Assembly: GCA_013396525.1 (NCBI GenBank)
Contig: VWYX01000395.1
Coordinates: 360,183 to 424,182 of the forward strand
Length of the DNA stretch: 64,000 nt
Source: Chaetorhynchus papuensis
Taxonomy: Eukaryota; Chordata; Aves; Passeriformes; Rhipiduridae
Direction of reading: 5' to 3'
In this document: positions 11,881 to 23,557 of the stretch, in pieces
How the letters are laid out: each line of letters starts with the position of its first letter
How positions within the stretch are numbered: position 1 is the first letter of the stretch
The notes under the pieces: model-generated
What the model was told of the DNA's origin: nothing
The model's database searches: none
What the model saw: only the letters and a program-made list of their open reading frames with translations
Program-made: the position numbers and the translations under genes

Positions 11881-14800
11881 TTCTTTATTTGTCTCCAAAT
11901 GTTGTGCTGTGGAGCTGTTCTGTTCTCTCAGTGATTCCTGGCTTTGTTCAGATATGATATTGCAGTTTTATAAATATATTGCTAATCAAGGTGATGAAAT
12001 GTTTCCTTCAGCCTTGTGCAGCTGGAGTGACTAAATCGTGGTGGACTGTGTGGCATTAAGGCATAACAACAAGCTGAGAATCAAATTGAAGCACACAGAT
12101 CTGGGCTAAAGGATCAGAGGCCTTTTTCTGAATAAAATAAAAACAACTCCTTTGAGTTAAAGGGCTTGTTCTCCCTGTACATCTGCTTCCACAAGGGCCG
12201 TTTTCCTGGTGATCCCTCCTTCCTGGCTGTTTTCCTTTTACCTTATCCAGGTCGAATTTGATCTGGCTATCTCTGTCTGGAAACCACCCTTCTGTAGGCA
12301 TTGCAATATCCTATTTATAACACCAGTGACATTAATGGCAAACGGGGCACATTCGTAGCATCACAGGAGAGTTGTCAGATGTTGAGGCCATGACTTCTCT
12401 TTATCTCTCCAGATGACAGCAAGTAAATATTTTGATGTAAGAGACTTAGATAGAAGTCTTTGATCTTCATGTGTGCCCTGCAGAAGCTTCTGGACTCCAG
12501 CAGACATCAGTCATGCTAATAGACAGCTGTCAGGGGAAGCCGTGGCTCCTTTAATTGGCGGATTCTTCTTTGATTGCTGAAACTTGGGTAAGAATCTGAA
12601 AATTGTCATTCTGTCTTCTGCAGGCTTCAAGCTTGGGAAAGGAACAGAGAGGGGGATTCAGCTTACTGGCACCTCTGAGCGCTTTTATTGACTGTGTGGC
12701 TGTCAGAGGGGACTGACCAAAAGATCAGAGATGACCTGATTTACCAGGTGCTGGATGTTGTTTTAGTTTGAGCTCCAGTGAAACCTATGTGCTTTTGGGA
12801 GCCACCAGAGATAAGAGGAGGAAAATGCTCAAGAGGGAAATGACCTACCTTGCTGGACATAACAATCACTCTGGCAGGGTATTTTGTTGATGTGAAGTTA
12901 GAAACCTTTAGCCCCATCCTGCAAGGCTTTGGCCCACGGAATTGGATGGAAATTCTGCCTTGTTAATCAAGGCGGCAAGAAACCTCAGTTGTAAGTGCTG
13001 CAAACCAAGCTATACATTCCTCTTTCTGCACTTCCACGTGACAAAACCAGCTTCCCAAGCACCCTGTAGTCCATCAGGGAGAGATTGTTCAGGGGAAGTG
13101 TCTGACCCAGGGTGAGTTCACCCACACAATCCACAGCAATCCACAACACTTCTGCTTGCACGTGTTGAACTGAGCTGTGGGATTCAGCTCCAGGGATGCC
13201 TCATTCAGGTCTTGGTATTATTAGTGGCCTGCTGTGAATGTAAACTTTGGCAGATAATTTCCCCTCTGAAGGTATCCATTCAGCAAGCTCTGGGATTGAA
13301 GTGCTTTCCACTGCTTTGTAAATTTCCTTGCCAAACTTTATTTAGGTAAGGACCTGAGTTGTCCAGAATTTAAATCAAAATAGATATGAACAGGCATATC
13401 AGTCTATTTTAACTACCTCCATTCTCTGTTGACTAAAGCGTCTCTCATCAGCAGGCAGCTCCAGACTTTAGAGCAAACACAAGGCTTTTCAAATTCCATT
13501 GCATTTTGCAGAGAAAATTTATTTACCATGCCAAAACTATCATGGTCTCACAGCAATAAAACACCCTTTGCTCTAAATTTGATGCTTGAGGGTATCGCTG
13601 GCTCTCGGAGTGTTTGGTTTATTTTAACAAATTCTCTTTATGTTTTTCTGTCAGCTTCTATTTTTCCTGTCAACCTCCAGTTTCCCATCTCTCCATCTCT
13701 GTGGCTTTGAAGCTTATCCCTGATAAAAGACAGCACTTATGTCAAAATACACTAATGTCATTTGACACACCAGTGCACAGTCTGGAAGCCGTTTGGCTTG
13801 GCAGAATTAACTCCTTTGGCAGCCTCGCCACAGCTGGGTTGAGCTGCTGGGCACTCGTGAGTTTGTCCCACTCTTTTTGTCAGAGGTAAACCCTTGGGAC
13901 TTTCGTCAGCTCACATGAAATAAACACCAGTGAAAATAGCTCTGAAAAAACACACCAGGCTGAGACTGTTTTCTGGGAAATAGTTTCTTGTTAGTTTTGG
14001 GGGTTTAATTCAGGGCACCGGGGTAATCCAGGGAAATGAGTAACAATGTCAGGCACAGCACTTGCTCCTGTCCTTCCTCTTTTTCTGTTAAAACAATGTT
14101 TTTTAGTGAATGAAGGCAATAAACAGCTCACAATTACCACAGATCGTTTCCCTGGTGTTTCTGAATAGCTCTTTTGTGCTCCTGACTGCAGGCCACGATT
14201 TTACTGATTACTCTACAGGTGACCTATATTAACACCAGCTTTTATCCACTTAGAGAAGAATGATCTTGTGACTTGGGTACTGGACTTTGGGTCTAGATCC
14301 TCCCTTCCAAATTGGGCAGGTGGAGCCAGAAATTCTCATACTGGCAGCTACATGAACTGTAGGTCACAGGCCCTACAGCTCAGTGTGAGTTTTGGGACTT
14401 ACACTGCTCTAAATGCAGCTCTCTGGAACATGGTGCTGTAAAAATGACAGGGTAACATCACTTGTCACCTCGCAGGGAAGCTGTGAATACACGAATATTT
14501 CTGCTTGTGTTGCCCTCATCTACTGTAGTGAGAAGCACCATAAAATTGTGTGAGGAATTTGCACCAGTCTGTGAACAGTGGTGCAGTTCAGGGAGGCCTC
14601 AGTGAGTGCTGCTGAGCTGGTTTTAGAATGGAGAATGTTTTTGCATACTGAATGAATTAAACATAGGGGAAATTGAATTGGTAACAAAATGAAAAAGAGG
14701 AAGAATGCTTAAATCTTTCAGATCTGAAGCGAACAACTACAAACAAATTCCAGAATTTAAAGTAGAGGAGTTGCTGTTTACTCCCCTAGAGTTAGAATTA

Positions 14801-16462
14801 ATTCTCTTATGTCTGCTACAAACATAGAGTATGCATTGTGTGGCAATGTTGCATGTTCTGATGTTCACACTAAACAAAGACAACCAGGACAGAGGTCTTT
14901 ACAGGAAGGCAGCATGCCTGAGGAAGTCATGAAAATGAAATCAAGGCTTAACATTATCACTGAATAGCTTTCCATTGAAACATGGCATTACTTCTGTAAT
15001 TAGGACTAAATCAGTAATCACTAAGATTGTATTACCTCAGAGCCATTTAAAGAACAGATCTCTGACCACTGCACAGAGTGGTGATGGAGTTTTCCATAAA
15101 AAAGATTCTTTCTGGTTTGGATTTAGATCAGTGCTTTGTTCAGTGACTGTTGATGTTTCATGCATCACAGTATCTCTAGGAAGCAGAAGAAGATCCTTGT
15201 CTCTCTGAGAGCTGAAAGCAAGTGATGGTAGTAAAGCAGTTGCAACATCTCAATACATCATTGTTATCAATTTATTTTAAAACATGACTTAGAGAACCAT
15301 AAAGGCCTCATCATGTTCTCAGACCATGCCCCATGCCTGGCTCTCTGCCCCACCTTCATCTGCATCAAATGATGTGTGATGTTTTACTAGAAAATAGAGT
15401 AATGAATCAACACATTTACAGAACAGAAACAAAACCTTTCCCGTGTATTCTGAGAAGTTTTTGCACGCTGGAGATCATTCAAGAAGCTTTTCTAGTTGCA
15501 ATTGCTAACACAAATTTGAAAAATAGTCCTTTCACAGACCCATGAAATTAGGTATGATGCGGTAATTCAGAAAATAGTGAATGCAGGGAAGGACCATAAA
15601 ACTGGGAGTGCTGTGAATTTAACTCATTTTTGAGCTCAGATAAGATTACAGCCAATGGCATTAAAAGAATACACGGAGATCATATTACAGCTTAGGCTGA
15701 GGTAACCATTTAATGGTTTTGATACTTAAAAGACACCAGCATTAAACTTTTAATCAGGAAACACTCTTTCTTGGATGAGTAGTCATCTCACAGGTGTGAA
15801 TGCTCAACATTGAAATGATTCAAAACAAGGGGGAGAGAATGAGGGGGGTTATGTCTTCTCCAGATTATCTCTGGTAAAACGAGATGAAAAGAGAAATAGG
15901 GAAAGCATGTTTAACCAGAATTCTGGGTTTGGAGGACACATTTCTGAGGAGTGAGAGGCTCCAGGGGAACTTGCACCAAAAGCACAGAGCCCATTTAGCC
16001 AGACACGGGGAGATCTGTGCCGGTGTCCCACTGGTTGCCACAACAGCTGGCGAAATTCAGCTGCCACCGGGGTGGGCAGCAGCAGTGGGGGGCCTTGCTT
16101 GTTGTCTGGCCACAGGGGACCACTACTATAAGCTGTCATCACTCATCTAATGAGCCTGAAACTGGAGCAAGGGCTCCCTGGCTGAGCTTTGCTATCTTTA
16201 GGAGGGGAGGCATGAATCCACGAGTGCTGTGTGTGGCAGGCCCAGTTGGAGGAGCTCTGGGTACTGATGACAGAGTGTCAGCATCAGTTCACACACTTAA
16301 TCCTGGACTCAAGCAGGCAGGCTCTGCTGTCCGCAGCACACAAGCACACATGTGCTTTTTCTAGTTCAAGCTTTAAAAGTTCTTGTGACTCTCTGAAGCC
16401 GTGGAATTCAAAGTAAAACCTCCAGCATCCTGATTTTGGAAGCCTGTCCTTTGTGTGGCCAG

Positions 16463-16484
16463 TTTTTTATTTATTTATTTATTA
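16463..16484. repeat. TTTA microsatellite
   Basis: A run of T-rich sequence passing into about four TTTA units. It is an ordinary tetranucleotide simple repeat. Confidence 0.75.
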
Positions 16485-18297
16485 ATTGCTCCCTTTTATG
16501 GTGGGATAAATCCTGAGACTAAACAAAGTGTGTTTATAAATGCCGTGGGTTGACCTCAGCCACGTACGGCTTAACAGGGAACGAGCACGGTGCAGTATCA
16601 ACAACGGCACAATGATTTAAGAACATAAAGTCCTGAGCAATAAAAGCTCACTGAAAACCACCAGTATCTTCACCTCCAGTCACATATTTTTAATGTATCA
16701 ACGAGACTTTTGTTGCTAGACATTTTCATCCTGCAGCGAGGAGCCGTGCCGACGGTTGGATCTGACCACAGGCTCGCAGGGTTGTGAGGCAAGGAGAGCT
16801 CCTTCCTTGGCAGGAGTGTTGCCTTCACAGGTCCTGTGCTCACTTTTTGAACAAGCCAAGGGATGTGGCAGTAAAAACAGCAGGGGAGAAGTACCTGTAT
16901 GTTACTCAGCACATTTAGCCTCAGGTTCTCCCTGAGCTTTAATCAAGCCTTAGGCTGGTTTGATTGTAGGAACATCCAATTAAAAGGGAAGGAAATGAAA
17001 AAGACTATTAAGACAATATTCCTGGAGAACCACCTGCATGAGTATGTGGAGCTCGTTACACATTTCAGATCTTACAATTAGCTATCTCAAATGCATCATG
17101 CCCAAGCATCAAGAATAATTTTCTTTCAGATGCACTCTCCGGAAGTAGGATCCAAGGCCTGCAAGTGTTGATTTGGTATCTCTAAAGTAATAATGAGCTC
17201 AATTTAAAATTGATTTGGGTATAAATTTCAGGAATTAAAGAAAATAATGCACTTGGCTGCATAGGGGATGGGAAGTTTTAAACCAGAGATCCTGCAGACA
17301 TACTCTGGTCCTTCATGAACAGAGGGCTTTACTATTATTTCTCACCTCAGACTCTTGTGCAAGTGGTATTTCCTGTGAGTTTCTGCCTTCTCATCCAAGG
17401 CATAGGAAGCTTGGGATGAGGGAAATCTCCTCCTGTTAACATCCAATAGCAGTAAATGACAGAGGGCTGAAGCACCAAACTCAGACTGAAGTTTCTGGTG
17501 CCAAAACCCCCAGAGATTTAAGTATATTCCTGACAAGAGGGTTTGGCCCAGTGTTATGAAACTCGCTCCAAAATTTGGATTTAGATTCTTGCTACTCCCA
17601 GAAAGCTCATAGGCATCTGAGTCCCTAATTTAATCTCAAACTTAACCTCCTCCTCTTTTCAGAAGTGACATGCAACAGCAGCAGAGAATGCTACACCTAA
17701 TGTTTCATTTGCTTGGTTTAGAGACCAGGCTTAAGATCTCCAAAAAGTTTAAACCACAGATTAAATTGGAGTTTTAAGCAAATAATTTTTCAATTTTTTT
17801 CACCAGCTACAAGAAGGATAGTGGATACCTCTTCGGAGGAAAAAAGCCATTATGGAAATGCTTGTTTTGGTTTGAAGGCATTGGCCTTTTCACGTAAAAC
17901 TGGGGTTGGAGGGCAGGAGAGCACAGCCAGGAATTCAGTCTTGCAATCCTTGTACAGCTGAGTATTATTTGTTTATGATACTTGGGTCACCTTGCAGTGT
18001 AAAAAAAAAATCAAACTCCATGAATAAGGTAAGGGGATTTGGGGGTACTGCTGTTGGCCTTAACTTCTGCATGTTTGCCTAGGAAAGCTTTCTTTAGCCC
18101 CAAATTCCATTGCAATTAAGAAGCACAGGTGTTGATTTTAAAGCAATCAATTGACTTGGAGCTGACTGGCTTCAGCTAGAAATGACTGCAGACCACTGAG
18201 ATGGAGAGAAAAAGGAATCACCTCAAAAGGAAAATGCTGACTGAAGCCAACTTAAACTTCACCTAAGAAACCTGCATTTCACTGAAATATGTCGAGG

Positions 18298-18311
18298 CTG
18301 CCATCTGCTGA
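18298..18311 (-). promoter_or_regulatory. Candidate CTCF site, reverse orientation
   Basis: CTGCCATCTGCTGA matches 13 of 14 positions of the reverse-complement CTCF core SYGCCMYCTRSTGG; only the last base differs. Orientation is opposite to the site at 23544, giving a divergent pair about 5.2 kb apart. Binding is inferred from sequence alone. Confidence 0.35.
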
Positions 18312-19401
18312 CAGTAGGAAGAGTCTGGGTAGTAGCAAAAAAGTTATTTCAAATACTATTTGGAAAAATGTCATTTCAAATTAACCTCTTTCAGTTCTTA
18401 ATCTTTAGCTAGAACAGAGAGTTTTCTTGTCTGAAATGTAGAACAAATTCTTTGAGCATTTACCTCTTGTTTCAAACCAACATTTCAGCATAAACTTTCA
18501 TTTCCTAAAGTGACAAAAAGAAAGTGAAGAGGACACAAAAAAGGGTTTCACTTTGAAATAATAGTTTGGAATGAAAATTTTTGCTTCTTGTTAGCATTTG
18601 CCAGCTAGTCATAATATATTTGGAAACTAAAGTGGATTGATTTATTGAAAAGCTTTTGAACAAGAAAAAATATTCATTACAAATAGTGGAGCTTCTTACA
18701 GTCAGAGGAGACTGATTTCCCTGTTGGATGGCCACATATCCCAATTTTTAAGATTTTTTTTAGCAATACAAGTGTAACTTTTGGGAATACACAGAGGACG
18801 TGTTACAGGCATGACATGATTTTTTTATATGTGTGAACAATATTGAAACATTCCTGCAGCTCACTATATTCTCTATTCCAACTTATTGGTGTTTGGGACC
18901 TGGAATCAATTCAGAGCAATGTGCCTCACAAAACCATGTCTAAAAAATTAAAATTGAAGGTGTAGAAACACAATCCTCTTTCTCATTGTTCCAAATATTT
19001 TACAGATTTGTGGTAATGTTTGGGTTTGCCCTAAAATGAAACCACAGACGATTATTTTTAAGGAGAAACAAAGAAAGAAACCCAAAATCAAAATATGCCC
19101 AGCATCCAGTGCACTTGCTTCTCCTAATTAAGCCAAGTGGAGAACCAAAATTCAGTGCTATGAATACAAACATACCTGCAGTATTCTGATCCTGTCTTTT
19201 TAATCAGAAATTTCATCTTTGTCCTGAGAAATCTCTCTTAGAGAAAGTTTCTGCTGAACTGAAAGTTCCTGCTTCACTCAGAGGTATTTTCTAAAAAGCT
19301 AACTTGCAAGTTGCTTGTTTGTTTGCTTGTTTTGCTGCATTAATTTCTTTTCTTCATTCTTTATTAATTTCTTTGTACAGCAGAATCCTTTCTCTTCCCT
19401 G
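18312..19401. other. Non-coding stretch, nothing recognised
   Basis: AT-leaning sequence without recognised exons, repeats or regulatory motifs. Open frames are short and of chance character. Confidence 0.55.
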
Positions 19402-19418
19402 CCCCCCCCCCCCCCCCC
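19402..19418. repeat. C17 homopolymer tract
   Basis: Seventeen consecutive C residues follow a pyrimidine-rich run (TTTCTCTTCCCTG). The opposite strand is G17, able to form a G-quadruplex. Tracts like this are unstable and prone to sequencing error, so the exact length is uncertain. Confidence 0.9.
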
Positions 19419-22400
19419 AAGCTTTCCTCAAGGGACAGATCAGAAGAAGGATGGCGTAGCTTTGTGAGGGTTTAAAGGACAGCATGGGAGGAAGCAGGGC
19501 ACTCTAAAGTTTGAAAAAGTACCAAGTTTGCGGTGGGAGGCTGCTATCAGGGGTAGGTTGAAAGTCAGAGGTGATTAGAGCTGATGCTTTGGAGCAGTTT
19601 CAGCCAAATGCATTTCCATCAAAGTATGTTTTCTTAACTGGAGTCAAACATTTTGCATCAGATTAAAAAAAAAAGAGAAAATCTAGTGAAACTTCCCAGG
19701 GAAAGTTTGGTCAGGAAGTGTGAAGAAGATGCAAAGAGAGAATGCATGGACAGATTCTACTCCATCCCAGTTCACAGGAAAAGGAATTTTTCAGTCTCCA
19801 GACGTCCATGATGTTGCCTTTGCCCACTGATATTTCAGCAGAGAGCAGGGATAAGCAAGGTGCACTTCTGAGAGGATTTCAAGGTGAAGAGACGAAGTCT
19901 TCTTTGCTGGATTCAGCAGAGATGTAGGATTGTTCAAAGAGAGGAGGGCCACGGTCAGAGCAGTAGGAAAATAGGAGAGAGCTTTGTTTCAATGCTCAGG
20001 AAGGGACGGATGCCGGGGCAAAAGGGAAAACTGCTGGGGTAATTGCAGAGGAAAGGTTATCTATAAAATAACCTTTAAATACACCCAGAATTTAAATATA
20101 TCCAGCGTTTAATCTACCCATTTAAATATTCCCAGTTTCTAGATTTAAAATACGCAGCACCAACTAATACAGCAAAATGTAGGGTAGAATGAAATCCTGT
20201 CTGTGGTACACCCTGTTCTGTCTTACTGTATTAGGTAGTGCTGTTAAAATCCTGGTTTTTCAAGGGAAAGAAGGACAACAGGAATAACCAGAGAACAGAT
20301 TAAGGAGAATAAAGATTTTTGACTATTTCTGTATTTTTTTTCTCTTACCATGCATTTGTTTTAATGAGCTGTCAGGGTACATTAAAATATTCTTGAAGCC
20401 CATGCCCAGGTTAGAGATCCCCTTTGAGAGTGTGAAGACAAAACACTGCAATTCTGTATTTAGATGGGCAGGAGAAGAGGGGCTTTTCCCCACTTCTGTG
20501 TCATCTCCCACTTCAGAAATTATAAGAAGTTACCCCCCAGCCCTCTGCTTCCTTATCAGATGACTTCAGGCCCAGATTCCCCAAATATTTCCGCCTCTAT
20601 CTCACACAGATTTCTCTGAAGAAAAATGTCTGCTCATGACAAGTTGGCAAGGCAAAATAAAGAGCATAAAGTTGTTTGGATACTGGAGCACTGTTGCTCC
20701 CCATATCTGACTCATGAGCTCTCTTCTTTCCAGAGTTATCAGTGCCCTAGGCTGCTCCAGGAAACACTAAAGGAGAATTTTGCTCTTAGTAAAGACAAAT
20801 TATGTGATTTGAGATACCAGCATTTCCCACTGAGCACTCTGAGAAAAATGACTGGAATACTGTCTCAATGTTATGAAAGTACCAAAGTATGCTTCTTTTA
20901 TTTAGTTTATTTCACATTTTGACTATTTAAGGACCTCAGTATTAAACTCAATAGTCCCAGTTGGTTAGTCCCATTTCCTTGAATGAGATTACCTCCATAT
21001 CTACAGCTGAATAACAACTTCCAGGATGCTTAAGGCAGTCGGAGGCTGCTACAGGCAAATCCCTAATACATCAGATATTTCCATTACATTAATGAGGCCA
21101 GGTAGGGTGTTGCTCACCAGTGAAACAAGAGGAAAAGTAAAAGGCTGGAGCATAAAACTGACATATAAAACTATTGCTTAGTAAGTCACATTTTGTCTTA
21201 CACACTTTACAGCCCAGGATAGTTCTGGAAGAGGGGATTTCTGTGGAAATCTCCCCCAAAAGAGTAACAAACAGTTGCACAAAAATAGAAATGAAAAAAA
21301 TGAATGGGACAGTCAAGGACATCTCTGTAAGACACAGCTCCATGGCTTGTCTGAGAGAAGTTGTCAGGCTCAGCAAGAAGCACTGGAGGAATTTCAAAGA
21401 GGGGTTTTGAAAGAGGAGGAAGAGTACGGCTATGAAGGGAGTGACATGAGCAAGTCCAGGGTCATGACTTTGCCAAGGATTTTGGAACAGTTTCAGGGTG
21501 ACAGGAGAGCATTTGCCAAGAGCAGAGCTGGACAAAATAAATTTGATCATTAGTGAGTTTTAGTTGAAATCAGTGTCTACGCCAAAAGAGAAAGAGAAAT
21601 GCAGCAAAAAACAAAACAAAACCAAACCAAAAAGCCCCCCAAAACCCAAAAATACAACAACAACAAAACCCCAAAAAACCCAAGCAAAAAACAGACCACA
21701 AAACCCCAAAAGTGATGAAGTTTTCACAGTATTTTCAGTTGGTGCTTTTATTAATCTTCCTATTGATAGTGTCATAAAATTACATTGCTGTTGTTCCTAA
21801 GCTTGAGGGAAAAAAAAAAAACAGGGAAGATATTGTCAATGACCCTGTGCCTTGGGATGGGATTTCCCAGAGAACAAAGCTGGTTGAAAAATAGGAGATA
21901 CATTATTTCTGTAGTCACCAGCATTTTTTTGGGAGTGATGAAACAGACACTTTTCCAATAACTGCACCTATTTAAATACACAGAGTGGGGACAGAGGGGC
22001 CAGGGGCTGATCTTGGTGAGGTTCCCCTCAATTCTTACCTCAGGAAGGAGGAAACAATTAACAAGGAGGGAAACTAGCCAGGAGAGGGCAGACTCAGAAA
22101 AGCTAAGGGAGGAGAAGGTTGGGGCGTGGAGCTGATGGTCAGCAGCACAAACCACGGGGAAATGGGGAAGGGATTTGGATTTTCAGCTTCAGGCAGGGTG
22201 AGCTCTGCAAAGTGCTCCGAGGGAGAGGGACCAGAGCAGCATCTCGGCCAGATGAGCAGGGGGGAGAGTCTCAGTGGCAGCCGGAACTTGCACATCCCCT
22301 CAGCTGACTTACACTGCACACCAACAGGACTTGCTCGAGCTACTTTCCTAATCTTGATACATGTAAGGCTTCAGCATAGAGGCTTTTTTGGAAACAGGAT

Positions 22401-22552
22401 GCAATTTCAGGCAAGAATGTTCCCTCAAAAGTAAATAAACATGAAACGGATAGGATGTTATGTTCTATTAACACTAATCACAGACTTTTCTGATTGTTGA
22501 ATTTTCTGAACACCAGATCCCTGTCAAGGCTGTTCCTGCTCTCTCCGTTTTT

Positions 22553-22553
<1 letters not shown>
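19419..22553. other. Gene-free stretch including an A/C-rich block
   Basis: No supported gene. A low-complexity A/C-rich block lies at 21604-21713, giving Lys/Pro/Asn-rich chance translations on the plus strand and Phe/Gly/Val-rich ones on the minus strand. A 153-codon minus-strand frame at 21089-21550 has no family signature and is overlapped by equally long plus-strand frames. Confidence 0.5.
21604..21713. repeat. A/C-rich low-complexity block
   Basis: Sequence built almost only of A and C (AAAACAAAACC, ACAACAACAAC, AAAACCCC words). It is a simple low-complexity repeat and is not coding. Confidence 0.8.
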
Positions 22554-22605
<52 letters not shown>

Positions 22606-22638
22606 GCTCAATGAGATTAAAAATCTATGATGTTTATT
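22554..22638 (-). mobile_element. Poly(A) tail and poly(A) signal of a likely retroposed transcript
   Basis: The plus strand carries 51 consecutive T (22554-22604), read as A51 on the minus strand. Exactly 28 nt upstream of that tail on the minus strand is a canonical AATAAA (plus 22633-22638). Signal, spacing and genomic tail together are the signature of an mRNA or other poly(A) RNA copied into the genome. The copied body should extend rightwards from 22605. I could not place its 5' end or a target-site duplication, and no long minus-strand open frame follows, so the copied part may be a 3' UTR or non-coding RNA. The alternative is a slippage-expanded T tract with a chance AATAAA. Confidence 0.45.
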
Positions 22639-23543
22639 GTACACCAGTCAGGAAGAAATGCACTTCTTCAAGCTTTTTATATCTTCAATATCTTGAAAGC
22701 ACTTTGAATTTGAGTGATGCCCTATTACAGAAACCTTGCTGTTCTGTATTTGAGCTGACTGATTTTATTTTATCATGAATACACACACTTGCAATGGTGC
22801 CCATTTACTCAGCACAACTTTAGCGTGGTGTATTTTTATCTCTAGGTTATCAAAAACCCCACCTGACATAAAAACTGCAGGTGCAAGTAGCAGTTTGCCC
22901 TTCTTCAAAATGATCATTGAATTTATTTCCAGTCTCTGGAGATTTTATACTTGAGAGCAGGCAGAGTGTATATAGAGATTATGAAATTGAGATAAATACT
23001 GATAGGAAAAAAATTAATTTTGTCTTCTTGGTGAAAGGATGAGACACGTCTCTTTTTGCAGCCCACATTTCCTCACCTGCTGTTGTTCCCTGCCCCCTCA
23101 CACATAGCACCTGAAGGGAGATCTCCCCTCCCTTTTTAATCATTTGGGGAACTATTTACAGGTGTAAATTGTCCTCCTTGATACCCCTAAGGAGTGGCTG
23201 AATTAAGGATGAGCTAGGCAGGTCACAGCCTAGTGGAAATCCGCCTCCGGGACGTGAGCACCGCATGAAACAGAGCCCTACAATCTTCTGTGGTTCAACT
23301 GTATGGATATTGTTATTTTTGCACAGCCCAGCACCTCAGGCAGTGAAAGTGTTTTCTCCTATGCTCAGATAACTCAGCAAATGTTACAAGAGTTTGAAAA
23401 TACAGCTGATATTTAAAGAAGATGGATTAACATACAGTATAATGGAATTGGACTAAAATTCTACGAAGAGAGTGGAATTGGCTGTTTGTTTCTTGTAGAT
23501 AGACCCAAAACTCAGAGTGCTGAGTTACTAATTTATTTTAATG
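22639..23543. other. Possible body of the retroposed transcript; no coding seen
   Basis: If the poly(A)-tailed insertion is real, its body begins here and reads on the minus strand. No open frame of 60 codons or more lies on that strand in this interval. I recognise no gene family in it. Confidence 0.3.
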
Positions 23544-23557
23544 CCAGTAGGTGGAGC
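23544..23557 (+). promoter_or_regulatory. Candidate CTCF site, forward orientation
   Basis: CCAGTAGGTGGAGC matches the forward CTCF core CCASYAGRKGGCRS at every position except A for C at position 12, which is a tolerated variant. Together with the reverse site at 18298 it forms a divergent pair. No binding evidence is available from sequence alone. Confidence 0.4.

Larger units (their letters stand above)
9431..18297. other. Gene-free stretch with simple AT-rich repeats
   Basis: No supported gene. Contents noted: a CTCF-like 17-mer at 10065-10081, a degenerate AT-rich block at 11788-11880 built from TATTTTAAT-type words, and a TTTA microsatellite at 16463-16484. Open frames up to 154 codons (9914-10378, minus) translate to low-complexity sequence without family signatures. 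Confidence 0.5.

Noticed and set aside
21089..21550. 153-codon minus-strand frame
   Set aside because: No recognisable family, and two overlapping plus-strand frames of comparable openness.
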